In this document: piece after piece, positions 26,399 through 35,167 of the stretch | Position numbering within the stretch: the first letter of the stretch is position 1 | Layout of the letters: each line of letters starts with the position of its first letter | Assembly: GCA_017303615.1 (NCBI GenBank) | Contig: JAFLCK010000015.1 | Span: 62,001 to 126,000 of the forward strand | Direction of reading: 5' to 3' | Length of the DNA: 64,000 nt | Origin: Obscuribacter phosphatis_A | GTDB lineage: Bacteria > Cyanobacteriota > Vampirovibrionia > Obscuribacterales > Obscuribacteraceae | Position numbers and translations under genes: made by a program | Notes under the pieces: generated by a model | Seen by the model: the letters and a program-made list of their open reading frames with translations, nothing else | Databases searched by the model: none | What the model was told of the DNA's origin: nothing

Positions 26399-27296
26399 AG
26401 ATCTGGTGGCTATCGTCGCCCCTTCTTCGCGTCCTGCTCGTCCTTCCGACTTAAGGCGCGCCGTGGCTATTGTAGAGTCAATGGGTCTGCGGGCTAGACC
26501 GGGCAAGAGTATCTTCAAGACACATGGCTTTAGCGCCGGTGCCGATCAAGAGCGGCTTTCTGATTTAGTCGAAGCCTTTACTGATGACGAAGTCAGGGCT
26601 GTCTGGAGCATCACCGGCGGTTATGGTGCTCTGCCTCTTTTGCCTCATCTGCCATATGAGTCAATCAAGAAAAATCCCAAGCTGGTTATAGGCTTTGATG
26701 ACTTCAGTCATCTCAGTTTGGCTGTTCACGTCAAGACCGGGCTAGTCACCCTACACGGTCCCAATTTAGATAAAGTGAATAGTAAAGAGACTTTTGAGCG
26801 GGTGAAGCGCAGCTTGACGCATTGTGAGTATGAGCCCTTGCAGACTACCGATGCCGTGCTTGGTGATTTTGGCTTTCCAGCGGTTGAGGGTTTGGGCAAA
26901 GGCAAGCTGATAGCCGCTAATCTCACCGCCTTGGTTTCGCTTTTCGGCACCGAGTTCGAGCCAGATCTTGGCGGTGCGGTGCTGGTCTTGGACGATTACA
27001 AAGAAAGAAATGATATTCTCGATCGTTGGTTCAATACCCTTTACCTTTCGGGGAAAATGTCCAGTTTAGCCGCTCTTGCTCTTGGCTGTTTTGATGCTTG
27101 CGATAGCCGCGGTGCTTTCAATATGCTTTCTTTCGAAGAGCTGGCTATGGATAGATTGATAGATATGGGCTTGCCTTCTTGTTTCAATTTGCCCTCGGGA
27201 AATGGAGCCGGCACCGTACTCGCCCTTGGGGTGGATGTATCTTTCGACAGCCTAGCTGGTAGACTGACTTATTTGGAGTCTGTGCTTAGCAAGTAA
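26370..27296 (+). CDS. LD-carboxypeptidase-fold paralogue lacking the catalytic triad
   Basis: 308 residues from GTG 26370 (AAGGAG nine bases upstream), overlapping the active copy by 29 bases. The S66 fold is clear (LVAIVAPSSRPARP, WSITGGYGALPLL, HVKTGLVTLHGPN, GKGKLIAANLTALVSLFGT). All three catalytic positions are changed: Ser to Asp110 (GFDDFS), Glu to Asp208 (LVLDDYKERNDILDRW), and His to Asn278 (LPSGNGAGTVLALG). It therefore should not hydrolyse by the S66 mechanism and may be a regulatory or binding partner of the upstream enzyme. The alignment of the third position shifts by one residue and is a little less sure. Confidence 0.88.
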   Translation: MIKPPHLKNKDLVAIVAPSSRPARPSDLRRAVAIVESMGLRARPGKSIFKTHGFSAGADQERLSDLVEAFTDDEVRAVWSITGGYGALPLLPHLPYESIKKNPKLVIGFDDFSHLSLAVHVKTGLVTLHGPNLDKVNSKETFERVKRSLTHCEYEPLQTTDAVLGDFGFPAVEGLGKGKLIAANLTALVSLFGTEFEPDLGGAVLVLDDYKERNDILDRWFNTLYLSGKMSSLAALALGCFDACDSRGAFNMLSFEELAMDRLIDMGLPSCFNLPSGNGAGTVLALGVDVSFDSLAGRLTYLESVLSK

Positions 27297-28540
27297 CCAA
27301 GACTGGCAGCTCTGCTCTTGTCTTTCTGGGCTTGACCATTGAGACCGAGGGCGGCATTGGCAAAGGCTCTATAGTAAAAAGCCTGACCGCATTCAGGATC
27401 AATAGTGAGGGCGGCAGTGGCATCCTTAATTGCTTTATCGAATTTACCAAGCAGGTTATTAAGGCGAGCTCTTCTCAGATAGTTGAATTCATCATCTTCA
27501 TTGAGGCTGATGCTGAGATTGTAGGCTTGCATAGCTTCTTTGTAATTTTGCAGGGTGGTATAGGCATCACCTTTGTAGGCATAAGCCATGGCTTGGTCTG
27601 GTTCAATTTTTAGCACTCTCTCGCATTGATTGAGGCAATCTAGAGGTTTGTCATAGTGCAAATAAACATAGGCAGTCATGCAGCCGAGGTCTGGATCGTT
27701 CGGGAATTTTTTAAGGGCGGCTGAGCAGGCGCTCAGCGCTTCCTGATACTTGCCTCTATAGGTGAGCGCTTCAATATAATTCAATGTGTTTTCCAGATCG
27801 GGCTCTGCTTGAAAGGCTTGCTCACTCAATTCCAAGAAGCTCTTATCATCGCCGAGTCTTCTTGCTGCTCTAACTGCCAGGGTGAGATATTTTGTTTCTC
27901 CTGGTTCTAGGCTGCAGAGCAGACTTAGATCTTTGACTGCTTGCTTGACCGACAAAAGGTCGTTCATGGCCAAGCAGGCTCTGCCTCTACTGGCCAGGGC
28001 TTCTTTGTCTTGAGGATTTTCCTGCAGTTTGACCGTGCTCGCTTTTATAGTTTCTTTGATGCGATCTTTGTCGTCGAAGCGACTGCTTGAATGTAGAACT
28101 CTAGGATCAAAGGAAAAATAAATGCTGACTGGATCATCCATGAAGGCGGGCGGTTTTGGCAGCGGTCTTGCTGCCTCTACTGCTAGTATCATGGCTCGAT
28201 TGATTTCAGGGTTGACGCCCTTTACTATTTTGACTCTATTTGGTCGGCCATTGCCGTCGATTTCAAAAGAGATGATGCCGAATTGGGCGCTGGCAAAAGT
28301 AGGATGAAACTTAGACTTGATATGTTCTTGCAGGTCTTTGACATAGCGTCTGATTTCGATTTGATGCGCAGCCCTCTCGCTCTTTTCTCTTTCTCTTCTT
28401 TGCTCTCTGCTTCTGGCTTCCTTTTCTCTATCTTCGGCTGACATTTCTTTTTCTTCACGGCAGCCGCTAAGCGAATGACAGAGCGTCAAAGAAAGAAGCA
28501 GAGTGAGGGCGCAATTTCTAATTGATTGGTTTGCCAACAT
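27269..28540 (-). CDS. Lipoprotein with TonB-C-like and TPR domains
   Basis: 423 residues from ATG 28540, which starts one base after the nnr stop codon and gives a lipoprotein signal ending LSGC; an in-frame ATG at 28594 is less likely. After a charged Glu/Arg helix (residues 27-62), a TonB C-terminal-like domain follows (about 68-150: FEIDGNGRPNRVKIVKGVNPEINRAMILAVE, broken here at residue 90). Five to six TPR repeats fill residues 175-410 (ALASRGRACLAM, ALSACSAALKKFPNDPDL, AMQAYNLSISL). Envelope location; partner unknown. Its 3' end overlaps the LD-carboxypeptidase-like gene convergently by 28 bases. Confidence 0.85.
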   Translation of the reverse strand: MLANQSIRNCALTLLLSLTLCHSLSGCREEKEMSAEDREKEARSREQRREREKSERAAHQIEIRRYVKDLQEHIKSKFHPTFASAQFGIISFEIDGNGRPNRVKIVKGVNPEINRAMILAVEAARPLPKPPAFMDDPVSIYFSFDPRVLHSSSRFDDKDRIKETIKASTVKLQENPQDKEALASRGRACLAMNDLLSVKQAVKDLSLLCSLEPGETKYLTLAVRAARRLGDDKSFLELSEQAFQAEPDLENTLNYIEALTYRGKYQEALSACSAALKKFPNDPDLGCMTAYVYLHYDKPLDCLNQCERVLKIEPDQAMAYAYKGDAYTTLQNYKEAMQAYNLSISLNEDDEFNYLRRARLNNLLGKFDKAIKDATAALTIDPECGQAFYYRAFANAALGLNGQAQKDKSRAASLGYLLSTDSK

Positions 28541-28541
28541 T

Positions 28542-30212
28542 TTAGAGACCTGAAATAGACTGAGCCAGCCTTTCTTCCAAGTATGAGACTTCACCGCTGG
28601 CGATGCTTGCTATAGCCTTGGGTAAGTGCGAGATCAGGTCGGAAGCAATCAAGATCGGATTGTTCTCTTCCCCTCTGGCAGCCAGGTCGCCGGCTCTTCC
28701 ATGAATATAGACTGCGGCGCTGGCGGCATCGAAAGTATCCAACCCTTGGGCGGCTAGTCCGCCGATGATGCCCGAGAGTACGTCGCCGGCTCCGGCGGTG
28801 GCCATGCCGGGGTTGCCGGTGGGATTGATAAAGACCCGTCCGCCTGGCTCGGCTATCACCGTATAAGCGCCCTTCAGCACAACCACGGCATTAAATCTAG
28901 TTGCTGCTTCAAGGGCATGGCTAATTCTATCTGCCTGGATTGCTTCAGTCTCTTTGCCAAGCAGTCGAGCCAATTCGCGAGGGTGCGGGGTCAAAATAAA
29001 GTTCTTACCACCGCAAAATTTGTTTGGATTTTTTGCAATACAGTTGAGGGCATCGGCATCAATGACGCAGCTGATTCCCAGCATTTCGGTAAAGCCAAAG
29101 ACTAGTTCCACACTGTCGGAGCTTTGAGAAAGACCCGGTCCGATGATGCAAGCTTTGACTGAACCAAGCAGTTCAGATAGTTCGCCGAGAGCTTCGGCAC
29201 TGATTGATTGTTTGCTGGTTTCGCTCAAAGGTTTATAAACAATTTCGCAGGCCGGCAGCCCGGCAATGAGAGACCGCGGTGTGGCCAGATAAGAAAGTCC
29301 GGCCCCTGACTTGAGGGCACTTTTGGCTGCCATAACGGCAGCACCGCTCATACCCAAACTGCCGGCCACAGTCAATACTTGGCCGAAGGTGCCTTTGTGA
29401 GCATCAAGCGGGCGCAGAGGCAAGAGCCCTTGCACCGCACCGCAGGTGGTGAGATAGATTTTGCGATCGGCGGTCAGTTTATAGCTTTCGTCGATATTGT
29501 CTTTGGCGTCGTCAAAGTCGGGTAAGCCGATATCGACCAAACTCATATCGCCGGCAAATTCAGCCCCCGGATAAGAAAGGTGCCCCGGCTTTAGATGGGC
29601 GAAGGTAATTGTATGATCAGCTCTTACCGCCACCCCCATGACGGCACCACTGTCTGAATTGATGCCTGAGGGAAGGTCTATAGATAGAACCGGTCTGGCG
29701 CTATTGTTTATTGCTTCGATTACCTTGCGATGCAGACCTTCAACCGGTCTAGTTAAACCGGTGCCGAAGATGGCGTCAATGATCACGCTAGCCCCGCCGG
29801 TGATACTATCTAGAGTTTCTTCCAAATCTTGGTCGAGATAGTCTTCGGTGAGGCTTACAGTTTCAATATCCAAGGCTTGCAATAGATTCTTCATTGTTTT
29901 AGTCTCGACTGAAAATCTTTCATCGTCGAGACTTCCCAAAATAAAAACCGAAGCAGGAATGCCCCAGAGATTGAGATAGCGAGCCGCTACCATTCCGTCT
30001 CCGCCATTATTGCCTGTGCCTGCAAAAATGGCCACATGACCGGGGCTATTGTTCCAAAGAGGCAAAAGGCAGTGGGCTACCGCTCTTCCTGCAATCTCCA
30101 TAAGGGATTGGCCCCAGTCGGCTCCGGTTTTTTCTTTGACAAAATCGATATAGTTTTTCTCAAGCTCTCTAATTTGAGCGGTGGTTGGTATGCGCAAATT
30201 ACTTGAGATCAT
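28542..30212 (-). CDS. nnr: Bifunctional NAD(P)H-hydrate repair enzyme (epimerase plus dehydratase)
   Basis: 556 residues from ATG 30212, just inside the end of the OppD gene (overlap 14 bases); an ATG at 30278 would lie deep within oppD. N-terminal NAD(P)HX epimerase domain (about 1-215: AGTGNNGGDGMVAARYL, DAIFGTGLTRPVEG, SIDLPSGINSDSG). C-terminal ADP-dependent dehydratase domain (about 240-540: GSLGMSGAAVMAAKSALKSG, ILTPHPRELARLLG, NPGMATAGAGDVLSGIIGG). It repairs hydrated, redox-dead NADH and NADPH. Upstream of the TPR lipoprotein with one base between. Confidence 0.96.
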   Translation of the reverse strand: MISSNLRIPTTAQIRELEKNYIDFVKEKTGADWGQSLMEIAGRAVAHCLLPLWNNSPGHVAIFAGTGNNGGDGMVAARYLNLWGIPASVFILGSLDDERFSVETKTMKNLLQALDIETVSLTEDYLDQDLEETLDSITGGASVIIDAIFGTGLTRPVEGLHRKVIEAINNSARPVLSIDLPSGINSDSGAVMGVAVRADHTITFAHLKPGHLSYPGAEFAGDMSLVDIGLPDFDDAKDNIDESYKLTADRKIYLTTCGAVQGLLPLRPLDAHKGTFGQVLTVAGSLGMSGAAVMAAKSALKSGAGLSYLATPRSLIAGLPACEIVYKPLSETSKQSISAEALGELSELLGSVKACIIGPGLSQSSDSVELVFGFTEMLGISCVIDADALNCIAKNPNKFCGGKNFILTPHPRELARLLGKETEAIQADRISHALEAATRFNAVVVLKGAYTVIAEPGGRVFINPTGNPGMATAGAGDVLSGIIGGLAAQGLDTFDAASAAVYIHGRAGDLAARGEENNPILIASDLISHLPKAIASIASGEVSYLEERLAQSISGL

Positions 30213-31284
30213 CGACAGCCTCGTCTTTCTTTTGGTCGTTTTTTTCAGCCCGGTCTTCGGTAGCAGAATGGGGCGCAATTTGGGGCTCAGATCTGAGCTC
30301 AGATAGGTCTTTATCTACTAAGAAACACCGCACCACATGCTCGCTGCCGCTTCCTGCCGCCAAAGATTTCACTTCTAAGGGCGGCACAAGCTGGCAGCAA
30401 TCGGCTTTCTTTTCAAAATGGCAGCGGTCTTCAAAGCGGCAGCCTTTAGGTAGTTCGGTTAAGCTAGGCGGCTGGCCATCAATTGGCTTGAGGCGCTTTG
30501 ACTCTTTGCGTGGAATGGAATTGAGTAATCCTATTGTGTAGGGATGCTTAGGGTTCTGGAAGAGCTCTTTCACATCGGCATATTCGACCACTGAACCGGC
30601 GTACATCACCGCAACCTGGTCGCACATTTCGGCCACCACCCCCAGGTCGTGGGTGATCAAAACAACGGCGGTACCCCGTTCTTTCTGGATATCGCGCAAG
30701 AGGTCGAGTATCTGCGCCTGTACAGTTACATCTAGGGCTGTGGTGGGCTCGTCGGCAATGAGCAAGGTCGGCTCGCAGGCAAGGGCCATGGCAATCATGA
30801 CACGTTGTCTCATACCGCCCGAAAACTGGTGAGGATAATCATCTATACGACTTTTTGCTTCGGGGATACGCACGCTCTCCAGTGCTTCGATAGCCTTTAG
30901 CTTTGCTTCTTTGTATGAAAGCTTTTGATGCAGTTCGATGGCTTCAATTATCTGGTCGCCGATTTTATAGACCGGATTTAGTGAAGTCATAGGGTCTTGG
31001 GGAATGAGGGCGATTCGATTGCCCCTAATTGCTCTCATCTGAGCTTCGTCCAAACTCAAGAGGTCGACACCGTCAAAGATAATCTTGCCGGCGGCAATTT
31101 TGCCCGGGGGCGGCACCAGCCGCAAAATTGAAAGAGATGTAATCGACTTGCCGCAACCGCTCTCACCTACGATGCCAAGCACTTGTCCGCGGTCCACCGA
31201 TAAGGTCACATCGTCGACTGCACGTGCCTCTCCTGCTTGGGTTGGGAAGGTTGTGGCTAGATTCTGGATCTCAAGAAGTGGCAT
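30199..31284 (-). CDS. Oligopeptide/dipeptide ABC transporter ATP-binding protein, OppD/DppD type
   Basis: 361 residues. Walker A GESGCGKS, signature FSGGMRQRVMIAMAL, Walker B LLIADEPTTALD, then the peptide-importer C-terminal Cys motif GCRFEDRCHFEKKADC ending HVVRC. The C-terminal tail is unusually acidic. Its likely permease partners (9231-11085) are 19 kb away and OppF and the binding protein are not in the window. First gene of the oppD-nnr-TPR lipoprotein unit. Confidence 0.93.
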   Translation of the reverse strand: MPLLEIQNLATTFPTQAGEARAVDDVTLSVDRGQVLGIVGESGCGKSITSLSILRLVPPPGKIAAGKIIFDGVDLLSLDEAQMRAIRGNRIALIPQDPMTSLNPVYKIGDQIIEAIELHQKLSYKEAKLKAIEALESVRIPEAKSRIDDYPHQFSGGMRQRVMIAMALACEPTLLIADEPTTALDVTVQAQILDLLRDIQKERGTAVVLITHDLGVVAEMCDQVAVMYAGSVVEYADVKELFQNPKHPYTIGLLNSIPRKESKRLKPIDGQPPSLTELPKGCRFEDRCHFEKKADCCQLVPPLEVKSLAAGSGSEHVVRCFLVDKDLSELRSEPQIAPHSATEDRAEKNDQKKDEAVDDLK

Positions 31285-31349
31285 GTAACCCTTTCAAATA
31301 GTTGCTGACAGGCATGATTTTAGACTGTATAAATATAAAGGAGGATGAA

Positions 31350-31703
31350 ATGTCTACTGATTCATCAAATAACACTAAAGATATATCTGTTCTGCAACTG
31401 CTCACCAAGCTAGTCAAGGAGACCGACCGTTTGGTTCGACTAGCCGACGACATTGATACCCATGCCTCCACACCGCAAGCCAAGGCGGCATTCAATCTAA
31501 TCGGTTCGGAAGTGAGTAATATACTAGCCATAATGAAGTCTTCTCTCGACCCGCTTTATAGGCTTTATGACCTTGATCCTGGCATGAAAAATCTTGATAG
31601 AAACAGACGAAATGCCACCATCAAAGAGTTTACTGTGGCCACCGAAGCTGATGACAGCTATGATGAGCAGTCTCTTTGGAACGACATCAAAGCCAAAGAA
31701 TAA
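31350..31703 (+). CDS. Small helical protein of unknown function
   Basis: 117 residues from ATG 31350, preceded by AAAGGAGG five bases upstream; the frame could be read 16 codons longer but that part lacks a ribosome site. Mainly helical (LLTKLVKETDRLVRLADDI, AAFNLIGSEVSNILAIMKSS); acidic tail. No family recognised. Lies between the divergent oppD gene and the convergent phosphatase. Confidence 0.7.
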   Translation: MSTDSSNNTKDISVLQLLTKLVKETDRLVRLADDIDTHASTPQAKAAFNLIGSEVSNILAIMKSSLDPLYRLYDLDPGMKNLDRNRRNATIKEFTVATEADDSYDEQSLWNDIKAKE

Positions 31704-31757
31704 GTCAGTCAAGCCGAGCCAATCAAAGCTTTATCTAGTTGATTTTAGACAAAAGCT

Positions 31758-32597
31758 CTACTCGAGATTTTGAGGACGGCTGGCTTGCAATCTGCTGTTG
31801 CTGTCATGATCGGTACCGGCTGACAATGAAGCTTGTATAGCCCGGTCGCTCTTTATGGCTTTGGAAAGCAATCTGACATTTTCTTGTTTGCTGAAAGATG
31901 CCACCATGTTTTTCAGGTTTTGAAACCATGGTTTGAAATGGTGCTCTCTCATTTCTTGATAGGCGCGGTCAAAACTCCACTTATCTTGGGTGAGGCGCAT
32001 AATGCCGAAAAGCGTACCGGTTCTATCGGCGCCGTGTCGACAGTGCACAAAGACAGGCTGATTTTTCTTGTCTTGAATGATGTTCATGAAATGAGCCACT
32101 TTGTCCAAAGATGGTTTGTTGAAAGTGAGCGGCATATGCACATAATTGAGACCAAGCTCTTTCGCTTCTCTTTCTTCCATTAGTGTGCCAAGACCATTCA
32201 TGCGCAAATCGACCACGGTCTTAAAACCGGTGGCGGCCAGTCTGGCCATGCCGTCGTGACCAGGAGCAGCTCCTCTAAAGACAGAACCTGATACTTGATC
32301 GAAATTGGCTATGCTTGTGCCCATTTTGGCTTTGATGATCGAGCCGTCCAGAGGCTCAAGCGCCTTGTCGGCACTTGTGGTTGTATCAGTTAATGGCAGG
32401 GGATCGTGCAGAGTGAGCAAGCAATTTGGACTGCTTAACTTTTCACTTTCTTGGGCAAAAGCTGGTGCTGCAAAAAAGAGGCTGACGGCAAGCCAGGAGA
32501 TCGAAAAAAGCTTGATACCGCTTATGGTGTCATGGGCGGCATATTTCGATTTACTGAATTTATCGAGCTTGCTCACAAAAAGAAGAATCGCACTCAA
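31758..32597 (-). CDS. Secreted dual-specificity/tyrosine phosphatase
   Basis: 279 residues from TTG 32597. Signal peptide around residues 28-48 (ends APAFAQ), following an unusually long charged N-terminus, so the true start may be downstream. The phosphatase loop is FVHCRHGADRTGT with Cys186 and Arg192 (C-x5-R). Upstream, VSGSVFRGAAPGHDGMARLAATGFKTVVDLR is the usual RG/D-loop arrangement of the PTP family, split at residues 100-131. Location outside the cytoplasm is inferred from the signal. The 5' end overlaps the channel-like gene's upstream region. Confidence 0.85.
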   Translation of the reverse strand: MSAILLFVSKLDKFSKSKYAAHDTISGIKLFSISWLAVSLFFAAPAFAQESEKLSSPNCLLTLHDPLPLTDTTTSADKALEPLDGSIIKAKMGTSIANFDQVSGSVFRGAAPGHDGMARLAATGFKTVVDLRMNGLGTLMEEREAKELGLNYVHMPLTFNKPSLDKVAHFMNIIQDKKNQPVFVHCRHGADRTGTLFGIMRLTQDKWSFDRAYQEMREHHFKPWFQNLKNMVASFSKQENVRLLSKAIKSDRAIQASLSAGTDHDSNSRLQASRPQNLE

Positions 32598-32675
32598 GTA
32601 TTTCTATATAGACAAGGATATCACTCAGCCATCTTTACAATCAAGGCTGATTTCCATTTTAGGTATACTAAGCCT

Positions 32676-33785
32676 GTGGATTTCAGGGCGCAAACTTTAC
32701 ATTATCTGGAGGATTACGACTACGCCAGAAGGCGTAGCCGGCGACTCATCCTTTTGCTGAAAGTCCTCTTGAGAGAGTTCAAGGGGTTCCTGATTTCGAT
32801 GGGCCTGGCTTTTTCGTTTTCAGTAGGGTTGCTATACAGCTTTTACCCGGCAGCTGAACTGGGCGGTCACAAAATGACTCTCACCCAGGCTGCTTACTAC
32901 ACCCTGCTTATGATTTTCTTTGAGAGTCCGCTCAACTATGTGGAAGACCCACGCCTTTCACCAATCTTTTTTGTCTTGCCCATCTTGGGTTTGATCATAA
33001 TCGCTGAAGGGGTGGTGCATCTTGGGAATCTACTTTTTCAACATAAACGTTATTCGAAGGAGTGGCAGTCGATGATTGCTGAGACTATGGAAGATCATGT
33101 TGTGGTTTGCGGTCTAGGGAATGTGGGGGTGCGGGTGGTTGAACACCTGCGTCGATTTGCCGAAGATGTGGTCGCCATAGAGAGCAATGAGTCGGCGCGT
33201 TTTGTCGCCGAGGTGGGCGGTCTTGATGTTCCTGTTCTCTTTGGCGATGTGAGAGATTCGGCCGCCCTTGTTAAAGCCTCGGTGCGTAAAGCCAAGGCCA
33301 TAATTTGTGTCACCGATAATGACCTAGCCAATCTTGAGGCGGCCTTGACGGCTAGAGAGTTGAATCCCGACATCAGGGTGGTGATTCGCATGTTCGACCA
33401 AAATTTGGCCAAAAAAGTCGAGAAGTCGATGGGTATTCAGGGAGCCTATAGCTCTTCGGCGCGTTCGGCCCGTCTCTTTGCCCAGGCTGCTATATCAGGA
33501 GACATACTCGACAGTTTTGAGTTTGGTGGCACAGTTATCAATGCTGTGCAGCTGACAGTTGAGCCTAACACCATTTTGGTGGGGCACGATATCGACTATC
33601 TACGCGGCAACTATGAAGTGACCATACTCTGCCATGAAAAGTCCGACGGTGTAGTGGATTGGAACCCAGCTCCCAGTAATCCCTTAGGCGTCGGTGACCG
33701 ACTTTTGATCATGACTGATAGAGCCGGTCTTGAGCGCCTCAAGCCTCTATCTTCCAAGCTTGCCTTGCCTAGAGATACTCACTAA
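32676..33785 (+). CDS. TrkA-N domain protein with two membrane segments, channel-like
   Basis: About 369 residues taking GTG 32676 as start (GGTATACTAAGCCT upstream, weak site); the open frame reaches back to 32451, over the phosphatase gene. Two membrane segments (about residues 40-60 and 95-120) flank the short loop AAYYTLLMIFFESPLNY. The RCK/TrkA-N module follows: HVVVCGLGNVGVRVVEHLRR, VPVLFGDVRDSAALVKASV, ITVTDNDLANLEAAL-type helix, with a C-terminal TrkA-C part. It looks like a two-TM K+ channel, yet no TVGYG-type filter is visible. Confidence 0.8.
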   Translation: MDFRAQTLHYLEDYDYARRRSRRLILLLKVLLREFKGFLISMGLAFSFSVGLLYSFYPAAELGGHKMTLTQAAYYTLLMIFFESPLNYVEDPRLSPIFFVLPILGLIIIAEGVVHLGNLLFQHKRYSKEWQSMIAETMEDHVVVCGLGNVGVRVVEHLRRFAEDVVAIESNESARFVAEVGGLDVPVLFGDVRDSAALVKASVRKAKAIICVTDNDLANLEAALTARELNPDIRVVIRMFDQNLAKKVEKSMGIQGAYSSSARSARLFAQAAISGDILDSFEFGGTVINAVQLTVEPNTILVGHDIDYLRGNYEVTILCHEKSDGVVDWNPAPSNPLGVGDRLLIMTDRAGLERLKPLSSKLALPRDTH

Positions 33786-33974
33786 GTCTGCATCGGCACC
33801 AAATTAAAAAAAGACAAGCCGTTACAGATTGGCGCCAGGTCAAATTTAGTTAAGGCTGTCAAGATGTTGCAAAATTGCAAATATGCGTAACATGCCTACA
33901 AAGTACAACTTGATAAGGGTCATTCTCAGTAAGCTAATTATGGTTGTAAGTTGTAAGGGAAGTGCCGACCTTAA

Positions 33975-35075
33975 ATGTTTGGTCTCAAGCTCAGTGGAGC
34001 CGATCATAGTGATGAGCAGCAGCTAGCTCGTCTTGCCCGCAAGATTGCGGCAAGCATGACCCATTCCTGGCAAATCATGGAAGTGTCGGGCGAACTTACT
34101 TCAACAATGCTCAGGCATGATCTTTTTCGTTATCTTCCGCCTGATCTGACAATAGTTCATGGACCTGGTTGCGCTGTTGCTTCAGTGCCGGTGCATATTT
34201 ATGACCGAGCCATTTCTATCGCCCAAGAACCCGATGTAATTTTTTGCGCAACCGCTGAACTTTTGCGCATCCCCGGCAGCACTAAAGATTTGCTTGAAGT
34301 GAAAGCCCAGGGTTTTGATGTTCGTGTTGTCTATTCTTCGATTGAATGTATAGGCATTGCCCGCAGCAATCCTGACAAGAAAGTTGTTCTATTTAATGTC
34401 GGCTTTGAGAGCAGTGTACAGATGGATGCCCTGGCAGTTTGGCAGGCAAGAAGATTGGGCGTAAGCAATTTCTATTTGCTCAGCGACCATGCTAATCTGC
34501 CCCCGGTTGTATCGAGAGTGCTGGCCGATCGTGATAGCCAAGTCAATGCTGTTTTGGTTCCTGGTCAACTGGCTTGTATTTCGGGCTTTGAAGATTATGA
34601 GCCAATTGCCGAAACAATGCGCCGGCCGATTGTGGTCACCGGTTTTGAACCGACCGATATTTTGGAAGGCATTCTAAAAGCGGTAAATTTGCTTGAATAC
34701 GGCAAGGCGGCGGTCGAGAATCAGTATAAAAGAGCGGCTAATCGCCAGGGCAATCTCGAAGTTCGGGCTCTTATTTCAGAAGTTTTTGAAGTATGTCAGC
34801 GCGAATGGCGTGGACTGGGAGTCGTGCCTGCTGGTGGCTACGCCCTCAAACCGGAGTTCTCTGCTTTCGATGCCCATCAAGTTTTTGCTCCCCTGGGGGC
34901 TTGCGATATAGAGGGCACCGGCTGTATTTCTTCTGAGATATGGCTTGGTCTCAAGTCTCCTCTGCAATGTCCTCTCTTTGGCAAAACTTGTAAACCCGAT
35001 AGTCCCCAAGGGGCGACCATGGTCTCGACGGCGGGCACTTGTGCCGCCTATTTCAAACACCAGTTCAAAAAATAG
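33975..35075 (+). CDS. HypD-like protein with altered active site
   Basis: 366 residues, near the length of HypD, which assembles the Fe(CN)2CO unit of [NiFe] hydrogenases. Conservation runs end to end (PPDLTIVHGPGC, VVLFNVGFESS, VENQYKRAA, EWRGLGVVPAGG, CPLFGKTCKPDSPQGA, GTCAAYF). The four C-terminal cysteines of the [4Fe-4S] site are kept (TGC, QC, TC, TC contexts). But the catalytic CGxHTH motif is SGELTS and GPGCPVC is GPGCAVA, so Cys41 and Cys72 of the E. coli numbering are lost and only the first Cys of that pair remains. No other hyp or hydrogenase gene is in the window, so a different function is likely. Confidence 0.88.
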   Translation: MFGLKLSGADHSDEQQLARLARKIAASMTHSWQIMEVSGELTSTMLRHDLFRYLPPDLTIVHGPGCAVASVPVHIYDRAISIAQEPDVIFCATAELLRIPGSTKDLLEVKAQGFDVRVVYSSIECIGIARSNPDKKVVLFNVGFESSVQMDALAVWQARRLGVSNFYLLSDHANLPPVVSRVLADRDSQVNAVLVPGQLACISGFEDYEPIAETMRRPIVVTGFEPTDILEGILKAVNLLEYGKAAVENQYKRAANRQGNLEVRALISEVFEVCQREWRGLGVVPAGGYALKPEFSAFDAHQVFAPLGACDIEGTGCISSEIWLGLKSPLQCPLFGKTCKPDSPQGATMVSTAGTCAAYFKHQFKK

Positions 35076-35167
35076 TTCTCAAATCGAGAATTTGATTTCT
35101 TTCTTTTTGATTTCTCTCTTTATGTCTGTCTTTAGGTGCGTCCTTTTATTTGTCTCTTTAGACCAGT

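Noticed and set aside
33975..35075. Remains of a [NiFe]-hydrogenase maturation locus
   Set aside because: Only the HypD-like gene is present; no hypA, hypB, hypC, hypE, hypF or hydrogenase structural gene in the window.
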